Of a stretch of 64,000 bases of DNA, positions 42,251 to 53,700 are shown one piece after another. The stretch comes from Pyronema omphalodes (lineage: Eukaryota > Ascomycota > Pezizomycetes > Pezizales > Pyronemataceae). The position numbers and the translations under genes are program-made. Each line of letters begins with the position of its first letter. Positions within the stretch are counted from its first letter, which is position 1. Location: NCBI GenBank assembly GCA_024516155.1, contig JAJJXM010000039.1, forward strand, positions 1 to 64,000, given 5' to 3'. Below the pieces are notes generated by a model, which searched no databases, was not told where the DNA came from, and saw nothing but the letters and a program-made list of their open reading frames with translations.

Positions 42251-43292
42251 CGACCAGCATCTCGTGTAATTTGATGGACAGGCCGTTCCTCAGGGAGTCC
42301 ATAGTAGCAGCTTCGTCCGAGCACAGTTCTGCAACCAGGCGGGAGAACTCGGCGTAGTGGTCGGAAAACTCTCAATTATTTTGGCGGAGGTTCTGAAGTT
42401 CGAAACGAGCCGTTGCTCGCTCGTCCGGGTATCCGAAGGTTCGTTGCAAAATCTTGATGACGTCCTCGACGTCATTCAGGGCGCAGCGGTTCCCATTATC
42501 CTCAATGTATGGGAGGATCTGGTCGAGGGCGCGTCCGCGGAGGTATCCCATAGCGTATGAAATTCGTTTGTGGGGGGTCGGGAAGCGCAATTCATCACTT
42601 ACCAATTTGATCTACAGCAGGGAAACAAATCGGCGGAGGTCTTCCTTGTTGGACCCATCGAAGGTTCGCGGGTCAGAAATCTTATTGCCGGAAACTCGGA
42701 TGCCAGGAGAGGCGAGCAACACATAGATGAGGTTACGTTGGCGGGTGATCTCCTTCTCATAATACTGGTTTTCCTTTGTATCCGCTTGCTCTTCTGGAGT
42801 CAACAGGATTTCTGGGCCTCGGGGGGGGGGGGACTCTTGGGACTGTGGCGATGATTGCTGCCGGGGCTGGGGCTGGTGCTGTGGCTGGGGCCGGGGTAAG
42901 AGGCGCAGCAGCTTGTGGCACGCTGTCCGGTCCATCAGGGTAGACCTGTACGGACCGGGTCTGGATGACGACCGGGGGGGGGGGGGGGGGGAGGGTGCAA
43001 CGGTTGTGGGTTCCGGGGCCCGGGAAGCGACAGGGCTCGAGACGCGGGTGCTGGCGCGGGAGGCGGGGGTCTCGGTAAGATCGTTCAAGATATAGTCAGT
43101 GGGGTGGTCCCGGGCATCCAGGATAGACTGGGCTAGTTTTTGCTGAATGTAACAGGGTCATGACCGTCCAGGAACTGGGTCATGGAGGCGGCGTTGTCAA
43201 TCTGTTGCCAATGGCCTTCTTCGATTATTTCAACCTGCATATCTGTTGGTTCGGAAAGTTGGCTTACGCTTAATGGTGTGGCGGTGGTACCC
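42251..43292 (-). pseudogene. gag: Family E gag remnant
   Basis: Minus-strand Gag of a further Ty3/gypsy element: N-terminal block MQVEIIEEGHWQQIDNAASMTQFLDGHD near 43240-43150 ending in a TAG, a Pro/Gln/Ser-rich stretch with poly-Pro from G-runs, then the gag domain (ISDPRTFDGSNKEDLRRFVSLL, LRFPTPHKRISYAMGYLRGRALDQILPYI, IKILQRTFGYPDERATARFEL). Frames change near 42610 and 42375. Left side cut by the family D LTR, right side by LTR6 at 43293. Confidence 0.75.
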
Positions 43293-44081
43293 TGTCACAA
43301 CGCTCCCGTGACATGCTCCTGGCCTCCGCCGTCACCACCGCAGGGCTATGGGTGATCGTCATCACCCTAGCAACCTGCTACGCTGTCATGAAGTGAAGGG
43401 ATAGGGTTAGGGCAAGGGGCTGGGCCCCTTGCCGAGGATTTTCATATGTTCGGAGTTATTTCTTATTTGGATTTCTTTTAGGTATCACGGCGGCTAGGAA
43501 AATGTTGGAATCTTTTACTTCTCTCTTTTGGTATGTACTCTTTCTTTACTATTTGGAATCACGGCGGTTCGCCAGGAAGTTATCTCTTTCGGTATGTACT
43601 CTTTCTTTGCTATTTTGGAATCACGGCGGTTAGCCGGTAGTTATCTCTTTTGGTATGTACTCTTTCCTTGTTATTATTATTTGGAATTACGGCGTTTAGT
43701 TATCTTGCTTTATTTGGAATTACGGCGGTTGGCAAATGTTGGGGAATGTTGGTCATGTATGTAGTTATCACGGCGGTTAGCATTGGGAGCATTCTCCGCA
43801 GGCGGAGAATGCTGAGTCACGAGTCATGAAGGAACAAGTATAAGAGGAGGAAATTTGTATGTAGTTTATTTCTTCACGCAATCAAGTTTCTATTTACACA
43901 ATCCTATCTACAAAAAGTTCCCTTGTGATATCCCATCTCTCCAAACTCACCTGTGATTTCCCAGCCCACAAACCCTTGCCCATTCCCAACTTACCAGCCT
44001 TACCTAACCCGCCGCCGCCCTCCTCGCCGCCGAAAACCCCGCGCTGCCTGTCGTTAGTAACCGTGGATACGGATTCTGATA
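43293..44081 (+). repeat. Family A LTR6 (5' LTR of A5), 789 bp
   Basis: TGTCACAACG to GGATTCTGATA. It contains the ORF3-tail sequence to the stop near 43396, a 10-bp-stem hairpin GGCAAGGGGC/GCCCCTTGCC (43411-43433), five or more ACGGCGG-containing units, the 11-bp-arm palindrome (43789-43812), TGAGTCA, TATAAG, then R and U5. One U3 unit fewer than LTR1. No 5-bp duplication matches LTR7's outer flank. Confidence 0.93.
43789..43885 (+). promoter_or_regulatory. Family A LTR promoter: palindrome, TGAGTCA, TATA, predicted start
   Basis: Perfect inverted repeat with arms GCATTCTCCGC and two spacer bases (43789-43812; contains CCG-N4-CGG), then TGAGTCA and CGAGTCATGA, which fit bZIP (Gcn4/CPC1-like) sites. 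TATAAG is at 43839 and ACGCAATCAA, the predicted mRNA 5' end, at 43876-43885. Factor identities are inferred from motif shape only. Confidence 0.6.
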
Positions 44082-44094
44082 TTTGATTGCGTCC
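44082..44094 (+). other. Family A self-priming site
   Basis: TTTGATTGCGTCC directly after the LTR. TTGATTGCGT (44083-44092) pairs perfectly over ten bases with ACGCAATCAA at 43876-43885. Same sequence in A1, A2, A4 and in family B. Confidence 0.7.
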
Positions 44095-44170
44095 TGTGTA
44101 CGACACCCAACGCGGAACGAAAACCCAGAAAACCCAGAAGACCCAGAAAACCCAGAAGAAGGCGCACACA

Positions 44171-45229
44171 GTGGCGTCCTTTCAGCTAAAAGAGCTCGGA
44201 GAACATATCGAACAAGAACCGACCGGATCGGCAAGCCCAGTGACCCCCGAACAACCATCCAGACCCCAGACCCCCGAATCACCCGAACTCCCCCATACCT
44301 CTACCGACGACCCTGCGGAAATGGCGACCCCGGCAGGATTGGGACTTGTCACTCCGGTCACGATGACCCAGGAGCAGTTGAACCAGATCCTCATTCAACT
44401 CCATCGCCCCACGACAAACAGTAACCCCAAGGTGGAAGACCCGGAGCTGTACTACGGCGAACGGACTAAGCTGAGGGCATTCCTGACGCAATGCGAACTG
44501 AAGTTCAATTGTGACGGGAATAGATTCGACACCGAACAGAAAAAGGTGAACTATGCGAGCTCCCGCTGTAGAGGTAACGCTTGGGCATGGATCGAGCCGT
44601 CCATCAAGGAGGGGAAAAGCGTATACACGACCTGGGAGGCCTTTAAGACTGCTGTTAGTAGGGCTTTCGGGGAAGCCGACTCAAAAGAAGTAGCAAGAAG
44701 AAAGTTCAAGATGATCAGGCAGGGCGCGCGATCCGCCGCTGCATACTGGGCCGAATTTCAAAGGATCAAATCCGATTTAAGATACAATGACGAGACCTAC
44801 ATCGATCAATTCAGTGATGGACTAAACACAGACGTCCAACGACAGTTGGCACTCCTTGATGAACGACCAACGGATCTCACGGAGTTCGCCAACAAGGCCA
44901 TAGCATTAGACAACCGACTATTCAACTTCCGAACCCTGAGGACTCGGTATGAACCTCAATTCTATCACCACCCCCATCTTAAGGGGCAGGGACACGAATC
45001 TCGACTCTCCGACCCCGAACCAATGGAATTAGATTCCACTCGTCGACCGAAACCAAGGGATAGGACGGAGGAGGATAGGCGGAAGCGGAATAACGAATGT
45101 TTTAACTGTGGAAAGGTGGGACACTACGCTGCGAAGTGCCCAAGTAAGAAACTATTCAGAGCAGCGGAAACTACATTGGTAGAAGAGGGACTCGGTGAGA
45201 CGTCGGGAAAAGAGAACCCCCAGGAATAA
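44171..45229 (+). CDS. gag: Family A gag (copy A5), intact
   Basis: 352 codons from the GTG at 44171. The frame is open from 44087, but only from this GTG does it align with family B Gag, with mostly synonymous codon differences. The first ATG of the transcript is at 44321, well inside the conserved coding part. Structure as in A1: P/T/S-rich N-terminus, gag domain, EPMELD, knuckle CFNCGKVGHYAAKC (45100-45141), and end GKENPQE with the -1 site at 45205-45211. Intact, so potentially functional. Confidence 0.85.
   Translation: MASFQLKELGEHIEQEPTGSASPVTPEQPSRPQTPESPELPHTSTDDPAEMATPAGLGLVTPVTMTQEQLNQILIQLHRPTTNSNPKVEDPELYYGERTKLRAFLTQCELKFNCDGNRFDTEQKKVNYASSRCRGNAWAWIEPSIKEGKSVYTTWEAFKTAVSRAFGEADSKEVARRKFKMIRQGARSAAAYWAEFQRIKSDLRYNDETYIDQFSDGLNTDVQRQLALLDERPTDLTEFANKAIALDNRLFNFRTLRTRYEPQFYHHPHLKGQGHESRLSDPEPMELDSTRRPKPRDRTEEDRRKRNNECFNCGKVGHYAAKCPSKKLFRAAETTLVEEGLGETSGKENPQE
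45205..45211 (+). promoter_or_regulatory. Putative -1 ribosomal frameshift heptamer, family A
   Basis: G_GGA_AAA with codon borders TCG GGA AAA. A shift of -1 here continues as AGA GAA CCC CCA GGA ATA AAA..., open into protease. The gag stop is 18 bases further on. The heptamer is conserved in A1, A2 and B. Confidence 0.65.
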
Positions 45230-48200
45230 AAGGAAAAGGTGGATTCCTGGGGCAACTGTCGCCCACCAGTTCAACCACGGCAGGACCGGCGGATAGAATC
45301 TCGAGTGTAGGACCATACGGAAGAAACGAAAAAATTATCCTGCGAGTAAAGTTAATCGGACGAAATAAGAAAGAATACCAAACAACGGCCATGATCGACT
45401 GCGGGGCCACGGAGAATTTTATAGATCGAAAATATGTGAGACAGCAGGGATTGCCCTGCGCGAAAAAATTAACCCCACGAAAGGTTCTCGCGGTAGACGG
45501 ACGGGAATTAGATGGGGGCCCAGTAACCCACGATGCCATGGTGACCATGGTGATAAACGACCATAGGGAAGACATCAAGCTCCACTGTATTACCATTGGC
45601 AACGCACCCATTATCCTGGGACTGCCTTGGTTGCGGAAACACAATCCCAGCATCGACTGGAAGGAAGGAAGGATCGTCTTCAACTCCGAGAAATGCGGAA
45701 GGAACTGCCTTCCTACCTCGCCCCATGCCACGACCGTGTCGGAACGGGGGGCAGAAAAAGAATATAATCAACGGATACATGAGGAAGCGGAGCACGCCTA
45801 TGGTATGGAAGGACCGGAGGAGATGCCCCAGACGGATGAGGAAGATGAGCTTCGCATCCAAGAGATCTGGGGAGAAAGTATAGAAGAAGATGACGAAGGA
45901 GAAGAAGTGGAAGAGTCGGAGGACGAGGATATGGAAAGCGTACAGGGATCTAGGCGCGCGGAATCCACCGAGGCCGATCCTGACTCGCCTCAGTGCGCTT
46001 CGCGGCAACCCCCGCAAGCGCCAGCCAACCATAAGGAACCGGGGAACTGGGAGACCGCTCCCGCCAAATCAACCGCTACTGCACCAACCAACCAGGAAGA
46101 ACCGGGGAACTGGGAAACCGCTCCCGCCAAATCAATTGCCACTTCCGGGGAATTGGAACTCGCGAGTACCATAATTCGAGCGGGGAAGAGCAAGCCTGAC
46201 TCCCTGGAAGAAATAATACCACCGGAATATGCAGATTACCTCTCCGTATTCAGGGAAAAAGAGGCGGTAGGGTTACCTCCGCACCGACATCATGACCACC
46301 GAATCCCCTTGATGGACGGAAAGGTTCCGCCGTTCGAACCCCTGCGAGCCCTCGATGAGGAACGCCTGCGAGTACTGAGGGATTACTTGGAAGAGAATGA
46401 AAAGAGGGGTTGGGTCCGACGGTCGACGTCTCCAGCGGGAGCCCCAATCCATTTCGTTAAGAAAAAGGATGGTACCTTACGGTTATGCGTCGACTACCGA
46501 CGACTTAACGAAATCACAATCAAGGATCGCACCCCACTCCCGCTGATAGGGGAAGCGTTGGATAGACTTTCCAACGCCAAGATCTATACCAAATTGGATG
46601 TGCAAGACGCATACCATAACCTCCGAATAGCTACAGGAGATGAATGGAAAACTGCGTTCCGTACCAAGTACGGTCTATACGAGTATTTGGTGATGCCATT
46701 TGGTTTGACAAATGCTCCAGCTTCGTTTCAACGATGGATGAACGAAGTCTTAAGTGATTACCTCGACATCTTTTGCATCGCCTATCTCGACGACATATTG
46801 ATTTACTCGGATAATATGGAGGAGCATCGGAAGCACGTCCGCATGGTCTTGGAGAGGTTAAGGGACGTAGGACTCACCCTGAAACCCTCGAAATGTGAAT
46901 TCCACACGAAAAAGACGGAATACCTGGGATACATCATCTCCCCAACAGGGTTGCAGATGGACCCCGAGAAAATTAGGGCGGTTAAGGAATGGAAAGAACC
47001 GGTGAATGTGAAGGGAGTCCAAAGTTTCCTTGGGTTCGCCAATTTCTACCGTCGATTCATCCGGGATTTCAGCAAGATCAGCACGCCATTGACACGATTG
47101 ACGAAGAAACAGGTACCCTGGGAGTGGAACGACGAGACACAACGGGCCTTTGAGCAACTCAAAACGGCAATGATATCCCAACCGATCCTGCAACATTTCG
47201 ACCCGGATCGGCCACTCACCCTGGAAACTGACGCCTCAGACTATGCCATCGGGGCAGTCTGCTCACAACCCGACGACTCCAACGTACTGCACCCCCTTGC
47301 CTATTTTTCATGAAAATTAAAAGAGGCGGAGCTCAATTACGACATCCACGATAAGGAGCTCCTGGCGATAGTTGAAGCCTTGGACAAATGGTCGACATAC
47401 TGCAAATCGACAAAACACAGTATCCGGATACTGTCAGACCATAAGAACCTAGAGTATTAGCAAACGAAGAGGGATCTCAACCTCCGACAGGCCCGATGGG
47501 CGGAACAACTAGCTAACTATGACTTCACGATCACGTATCGTCCGGGGAAGTTGGCAGGAAAACCCGACATATTGTCCCGAGAGTCAGGAGACTCTCCCTG
47601 GGAAGGGGAGATGAAGCACCGGCAGAACCGAAGCCGAGTCCTCCTTCCCCAGGAAGTCTTTCATGTGAACGGGACACAGTTGATAAGACTCACCCCGGAC
47701 ACCCCCCTCATTACCAAAATTCGGGAAAAAACGAAGACCGATACAGAACTCCCGGAGGTAATCCGCAAACTTCGGGAAGGGATGACCCGAGACAATAGGG
47801 TCCCCTTGGGGTTATGCGAGGAAAAGGATGGGTTACTCCTATACGAGGGATTGATATGGGTCCCTGACGACGACGACCTGAGGTTACAAATTTTACGACA
47901 ACATCACGACTCCCAGGCCGCGGGGCATCCGGGAAGGGCAAGGACCTTGAAGTTGGTCAGCCGGAGTTTTTATTGGCCACAACAACGACAGTATGTGACT
48001 CGATATGTCGACTACTGTGATACCTGTAAACGTATCAAGCCCATTAAGCACGCCCCCTTCGAGCTCTTACGACCGTTACAGATTCCAGAAAGACCATGGG
48101 AATCCATCTCCATGGATTTTATCACGGGTCTTCCGGAGGATGGGGGAATGAATGCGATATGGGTGATTGTGGACCGCTTGACGAAGATGGCACACTTCGT

Positions 48201-49177
48201 AGCATGTAAGGATACTATGGGACCCAGGGAACTTGCGGACGGGTTTCTCACACATGTGGTACGGGCCCATGGACTCCCCAGCAGCATCATCTCGGATCGG
48301 GGGTCCCTATTCACCTCTCAGTTCTGGAACAGGGTTATGGAGGCAATGGGGACGACGAGGAACCTGAGTACGGCGTTTCATCCAGAGTCCGACGGACAGA
48401 CAGAGAGGGTCAATGCGATCCTCGAACAATACCTCAGGGCGTATTGTAACTATCAACAGGACAATTGGAACCATCTCCTTCCTATGGCGGAGTTCTGCTA
48501 CAACAATTCCCGCTCAGGAACGACCAAGGTGTCCCCCTTCTTCGCAAATTACGGATATCATCCCCGTTTTACCCAGCCGCTGGGTGAAGTCGCGGACGGA
48601 AACCCCGAGGTCTCCAAATATGTTGGCGCCCTCAACCGACTTCACGAGGATCTGAGGCAGGAGGTCCACTATGCCCAGACGGCTCATGCAGAACAGGCGA
48701 ACCGGCATCGACACCCGGATCCGGTCCTTCGAGTGGGAGATCGGGTCTGGCTGAAGAGGAAGAATGTGAAAACCACCCGACCCTCCAACAAGCTCGATTA
48801 CAAGCTATTGGGGCCCTACACTATCTTGTCTAAGGTAGGGTCGCGAGCTTATAAACTGGACCTCCCCCCAAACGCAAAGATCCATCCAGTATTTCACATC
48901 TCCCTTCTAGAACCGTCTCAACCCACTTCGACCACCATCCCAGGCCATATTCAGCCCCCTCCGCTACCCGATTGTCCTCGACGACGAGGAAGAGTGGGAA
49001 GTTGAGGAGATAGTGGATTCTCGACGCCACCGGGGTCAGATACAATATCGAGTTAAGTGGACGGGTTTCCACGACCCCGATACGACCTGGTACCCCGCCG
49101 ACAATTTCCAAAACTCCCCCGACGCCATCACCCAATTCCACCGCAGGTACCCTAATAAACCTGCCCCACAGCTGTAA
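45212..49177 (+). pseudogene. pol: Family A pol (copy A5), two nonsense codons and one frameshift
   Basis: Complete Pol layout: protease DCGATENFID (45397 on), acidic linker with NWETAPAKS repeats, RT ([30 protein letters not shown] near 46780), RNase H, integrase with H-H-C-C and D-D-E motifs, chromodomain. TGA at 47311-47313 replaces CGA (present in A2) and TAG at 47458-47460 replaces Trp TGG; both are C:G to T:A changes. One extra base near 48968 breaks the frame just before the chromodomain. LDVRDAY is LDVQDAY here. Confidence 0.9.
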
Positions 49178-49590
49178 TGGACGATAGAACGAACTCCGAG
49201 GACCCCCCGTCCTCTTTGGGCTGGTACCGAACCCCTACTCCCCCGGCAGAAAAGAAATCCCCCCACCCCACGATCCCGCACGCAGAACTACACTGGTCGT
49301 TCTGCAACAACGACTCCTGCTCCATTCACCTCCAATCGAAATTAAACAACAATCATTTCCCAGCGGTGGCGCAAGCAATTGCGGCACGCATAAAAAAATC
49401 ATGTAGCTGCGGGCAGCTACATGACCCCGAGTTAGAATGGGTGATCCGACACCGAAGGATGGACCCGCAAAAGGCCTGCAAGGCATGGCAGAAAGGAAAG
49501 AGACTCTGCAATGTGTGTAAATTCCTGGTCAACAAAGACGGACACGACCAGAGATGCGGTATCAGAGGATGGAAACCCCCCACGGAAACC
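49177..49590 (+). pseudogene. Family A ORF3 (copy A5), cut by LINE insertion
   Basis: Starts by TAATG overlap and is intact through C127 of the Cys/His-rich domain. It is interrupted at 49590 by L2b, right after the 14-bp target CCCCCACGGAAACC. The continuation is missing from this copy because of the tandem rearrangement at 50697. Confidence 0.9.
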
Positions 49591-50697
49591 ACACCTTCCA
49601 ATCAGGTGAAAAACACAACACGGCAACGGCGACCCCCCCCCCTGCATTCTCAACAACGAGCACCGAAACCCCCGGTTTTCTCATCGGATTCGGATTCGCA
49701 GCACTCTGTTACGTTATTCTCTGAATTTTCAGGGAATTCTACGTTGTTTTTGTTGACTTTTGTCGCAAAATCAGAGTTTTCACGAGTTTTGGCTTACCCC
49801 ACCTCACGAAATGTCGCCAAAACAACGACAGAACAACGCCCAACGATCGAAACGGTCCGGAAACGCGTATAATGTTCTAGCCGACCTTCCTCATGATGGA
49901 TCTAATCCTACTTTCGATGGAAGAGATGGAAAAGTTGATGAAGTTGATGGAAACTTCACTGGAAAACCCTTCCAGAGCGTGGTCTTGGCAGGATCACCAG
50001 TTCCTTCGGCGTCAACACACCAGCAACAAGCGACAACTGACCAAACTTGCCATCCCCGAACACATGAACAACCTCTACGCCACATTAGGGACGGTAGGCT
50101 ACCATCCGCGATGCTGGCGCCAGGCCACCACAGTCATTATCGCCAAACCTAACAAGCCGGATTACAGCAATCCAAAGGCATACCGTCCGATTGCGCTCCT
50201 AAACTGCCTTGAGAAGACCCTCGAAAAACTAATGGCCACTCGCCTAGGCACGATGGCAGACTCTCACGACTTACTACATAGGGACCAAATAGGTGGACGC
50301 CCGCAGAGATCAGCAATTGACGCGGCGATGGCGCTGGTGCACGACGTCGAGATTGGGAAATCTCACGGAATGCTAACCTCTGCCCTCTTCCTCGATGTTC
50401 GTGGAGCGTTCGACAACGTCTCTGCTGACCGCCTCCAACAAACATTACGACAGCTTGGGTGCCCGCGACCAGTAGTATCGTGGTGCCAGTCTTTCCTCGC
50501 AGATCGCACGATCGCTCTAGCGTTCGATGGGCGAACTGACACGCAACGCCCAGTGCAAACAGGCATCCCACAAGGTTCCCCTGCATCCCCCATACTTTTC
50601 TTATTATACCTCCGCCCATTATTCGACGAACTAGCGCAGGTACACCCGTACGCCTGGACACCTAGCTACATTGACGACGTAGCGATCGTCGTCCAGG
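49591..50697 (+). mobile_element. Nested LINEs L2b and L2a, first copy, truncated
   Basis: 49591-50045 is the L2b 5' region (leader and the start of ORF1, MSPKQRQNN). 50046-50697 is L2a beginning inside its RT (LAIPEHMNNLYATLG), inserted at GACAACTGACCAAA (50032-50045). The sequence parallels 54809-55915 closely and ends within the YIDDVAIV region of RT, where a 40-bp LTR scrap follows. It is the duplicate of the same nest in A6, not an independent insertion. Confidence 0.88.
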
Positions 50698-50737
50698 GAG
50701 GCGGAGGCCAGGAGCATGTCACGGGAGCGTTGTGACA
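50698..50737 (-). repeat. 40-bp family A LTR end at duplication junction
   Basis: Matches the TGTCAC terminus of the family A LTR in minus orientation (…GGCCAGGAGCATGTCACGGG to GTTGTGACA), while the A copies on both sides are in plus orientation. It lies between L2a and A6 pol. Confidence 0.85.
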
Positions 50738-53700
50738 AGTGACCCACGATGCCATGGTGACCATGGTGATCAACGATCATAGGGAAGATATTCGGCTCCA
50801 CAGTATTACCATTGGCAACGCACCCATTATCCTGGGACTGCCTTGGTTGCGGAAACACAACCCCAGCATCGACTGGAAAGAAGGAAGGATTGTCTTCAAC
50901 TCCGAGAAATGCGGAAAGAACTGCCTTCCTACCTCGCCCCATGCCACAACCGTGTCGGAACGGGGGGCAGAAAAAGAATATAATCAACGGATACACGAGG
51001 AAGCGGAGCACGCCTATGGTATGGAAGGGCCGAAGGAGATGCTCCAGATGGATGAGGAAGATGAGCTTCGCATCCAAGAGATCTGGGGAGAAAGTATAGA
51101 AGAGGATGAAGAAGGAGAAGAAGTGGAAGAGTCGGAGGACGAGGATATGGAAAGCGTACAGGGATCTAGGCGCGCGGAATCCACCGAGGTCGATCCCGAC
51201 TCGCCTCAGTGCGCTTCGCGGCAACCCCCGCAAGCGCCAGCCAACCAGAAGGAACCGGGGAACTGGGAAACCGCTCCCGCCAAATCAACCGCTACTGCGC
51301 CAACCAACCAGGAAGAGCCGGGGAACTGGGAAACCGCTCCCGCCAAATCAATTGCCACTTCCGGGGAATTGGAACTCGCGAGTACCATAATCCGAGCGGG
51401 GAAGAACAAACCTGACTCCCTGGAAGAAATAATACCCCCGGAATATGCAGATTACCTCTCCGTATTTAGGGAAAAAGAGGCGGTAGGGTTGCCTCCGCAC
51501 CGACATCATGACCACAGGATCCCCTTGATGGACGGAAAGGTTCCGCCGTTCGAACCCCTGCGAGCCCTCGATGAGGAACGCCTGCGAGTACTAAGGGATT
51601 ACTTGGAAGAGAATGAAAAGAGGGGTTGGGTCCGACGGTCGACGTCTCCAGCGGGAGCCCCAATCCATTTCGTTAAGAAAAAGGATGGTACCCTACGGTT
51701 ATGCGTCGACTACCGACGACTCAACGAAATCACAATCAAGGATCGCACCCCACTCCCGCTGATAGGGGAAGCGTTGGATAGACTTTCCAACGCCAAGATC
51801 TATACCAAATTAGATGTGCGAGATGCATACCATAACCTCCGAATAGCCACAGGAGATGAATGGAAAACTGCGTTCCGTACCAAGTACGGTCTATACGAGT
51901 ATTTGGTGATGCCATTTGGTTTGACAAATGCTCCAGCTTCGTTTCAACGATGGATGAACGAAGTCTTAAGTGATTACCTTGACATCTTTTGCATCGCCTA
52001 TCTCGACGACATATTGATCTACTCGGATGATCTGGCGGAGCATCAGAGACACGTACGCATGGTCCTGGAAAGGTTAAGGGACGTAGGACTGACCCTGAAA
52101 CCCTCGAAATGTGAATTCCACACAAAAAAGGCGGAATACCTGGGATACATCATCTCCCCCACAGGGTTGCAGATGGACCCCGAGAAAATTAGGGCGGTTA
52201 AGGAATGGAAGGAACCGGTAAATGTGAAGGGAGTCCAAAGTTTCCTGGGATTCGCCAACTTTTACCGTCGATTCATCCGGGATTTCAGCAAGATCACCAC
52301 GCCATTGACACGATTGACGAAAAAACAGGTACCCTGGGAATGGAACGACGAGACACAACAGGCCTTTGAGCAACTGAAGACGGCAATGATATCCCAACCG
52401 ATCCTGCAACATTTCGACCCGGATCGGCCACTCACCCTGGAAACAGACGCCTCAGACTATGCCATCGGGGCAGTCTGCTCACAACCCGACGACTCCAACG
52501 TACTGCACCCCCTTGCCTATTTTTCAAGAAAATTAAAAGAAGCGGAGCTCAATTACGACATCCACGATAAGGAGCTCCTGGCAATAGTGGAGGCATTGGA
52601 CAAGTGGTCGACGTACTGCAAATCGACGAAACACAGTATCCGGATACTGTCAGACCATAAAAACCTAGAATATTGGCAAACAAAGAGGGACCTCAACCTC
52701 CGACAGGCCCGATGGGCGGAACAACTGGCTAACTATGACTTCACGATCACGTATCGTCCGGGGAAGTTGGCAGGAAAACCCGACATATTGTCCCGAGAGT
52801 CAGGAGACTCTCCCTGGGAAGGGGAGATGAAGCACCGGCAGAACCGAAGCCGAGTCCTCCTTCCCCAGGAAGTCTTTCATGTGAACGAGACACAATTGAT
52901 AAAACTCACCCCGGACACCCCCCTCCTTACCAAAATTCGGGAAAAAACGAGGACCGATACGGAACTCCAGGAGGTAATCCGCAAACTTCGGGAAGGGATA
53001 GCCCGAGACAATAGGGTCCCCTTGGGGTTATGCGAGGAAAAGGATGGGTTACTCCTATACGAGGGATTGATATGGGTCCTTGACGACGACGACCTGAGGT
53101 TACAAATTTTACGACAGCATCACGACTCCCAGGCCGCGGGGCATCCGGGAAGGGCAAGGACCTTGGAGTTGGTCAGCCGGAATTTTTATTGGCCACAACA
53201 ACGACAGTATGTGACTCGATATGTCGACTACTGTGATACCTATAAACGTATCAAGCCCATTAAGCACGCCCCCTTCGGCCTCTTACGACCGTTACAGATT
53301 CCAGAAAGACCATGGGAATCCATCTCCATGGATTTTATCACAGGTCTTCCGGAAGATGGGGGAATGAATGCAATATGGGTGATTGTGGACCGCTTGACGA
53401 AGATGGCGCACTTCGTAGCATGTAAGGACACTATGGGACCCAGGGAACTTGCGGACGGGTTTCTCACACATGTGGTACGGGCCCACGGACTCCCGAGAGC
53501 AGCATCATCTCGGATCGGGGGTCTCTATTCACCTCTCAGTTCTGGAACAGGGTTATGGAGGCAATGGGAACCACGAGGAACCTGAGTACGGCGTTTCACC
53601 CAGAGTCCGACGGACAGACAGAGAGGGTCAATGCGATCCTCGAACAATACCTCAGGGCGTATTGTAACTATCAACAGGACAATTGGAACCAACTCCTTCC

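Noticed and set aside
44321..45229. ATG at 44321 as the gag start
   Set aside because: About 50 codons upstream are conserved with family B at the protein level, so translation must begin earlier.
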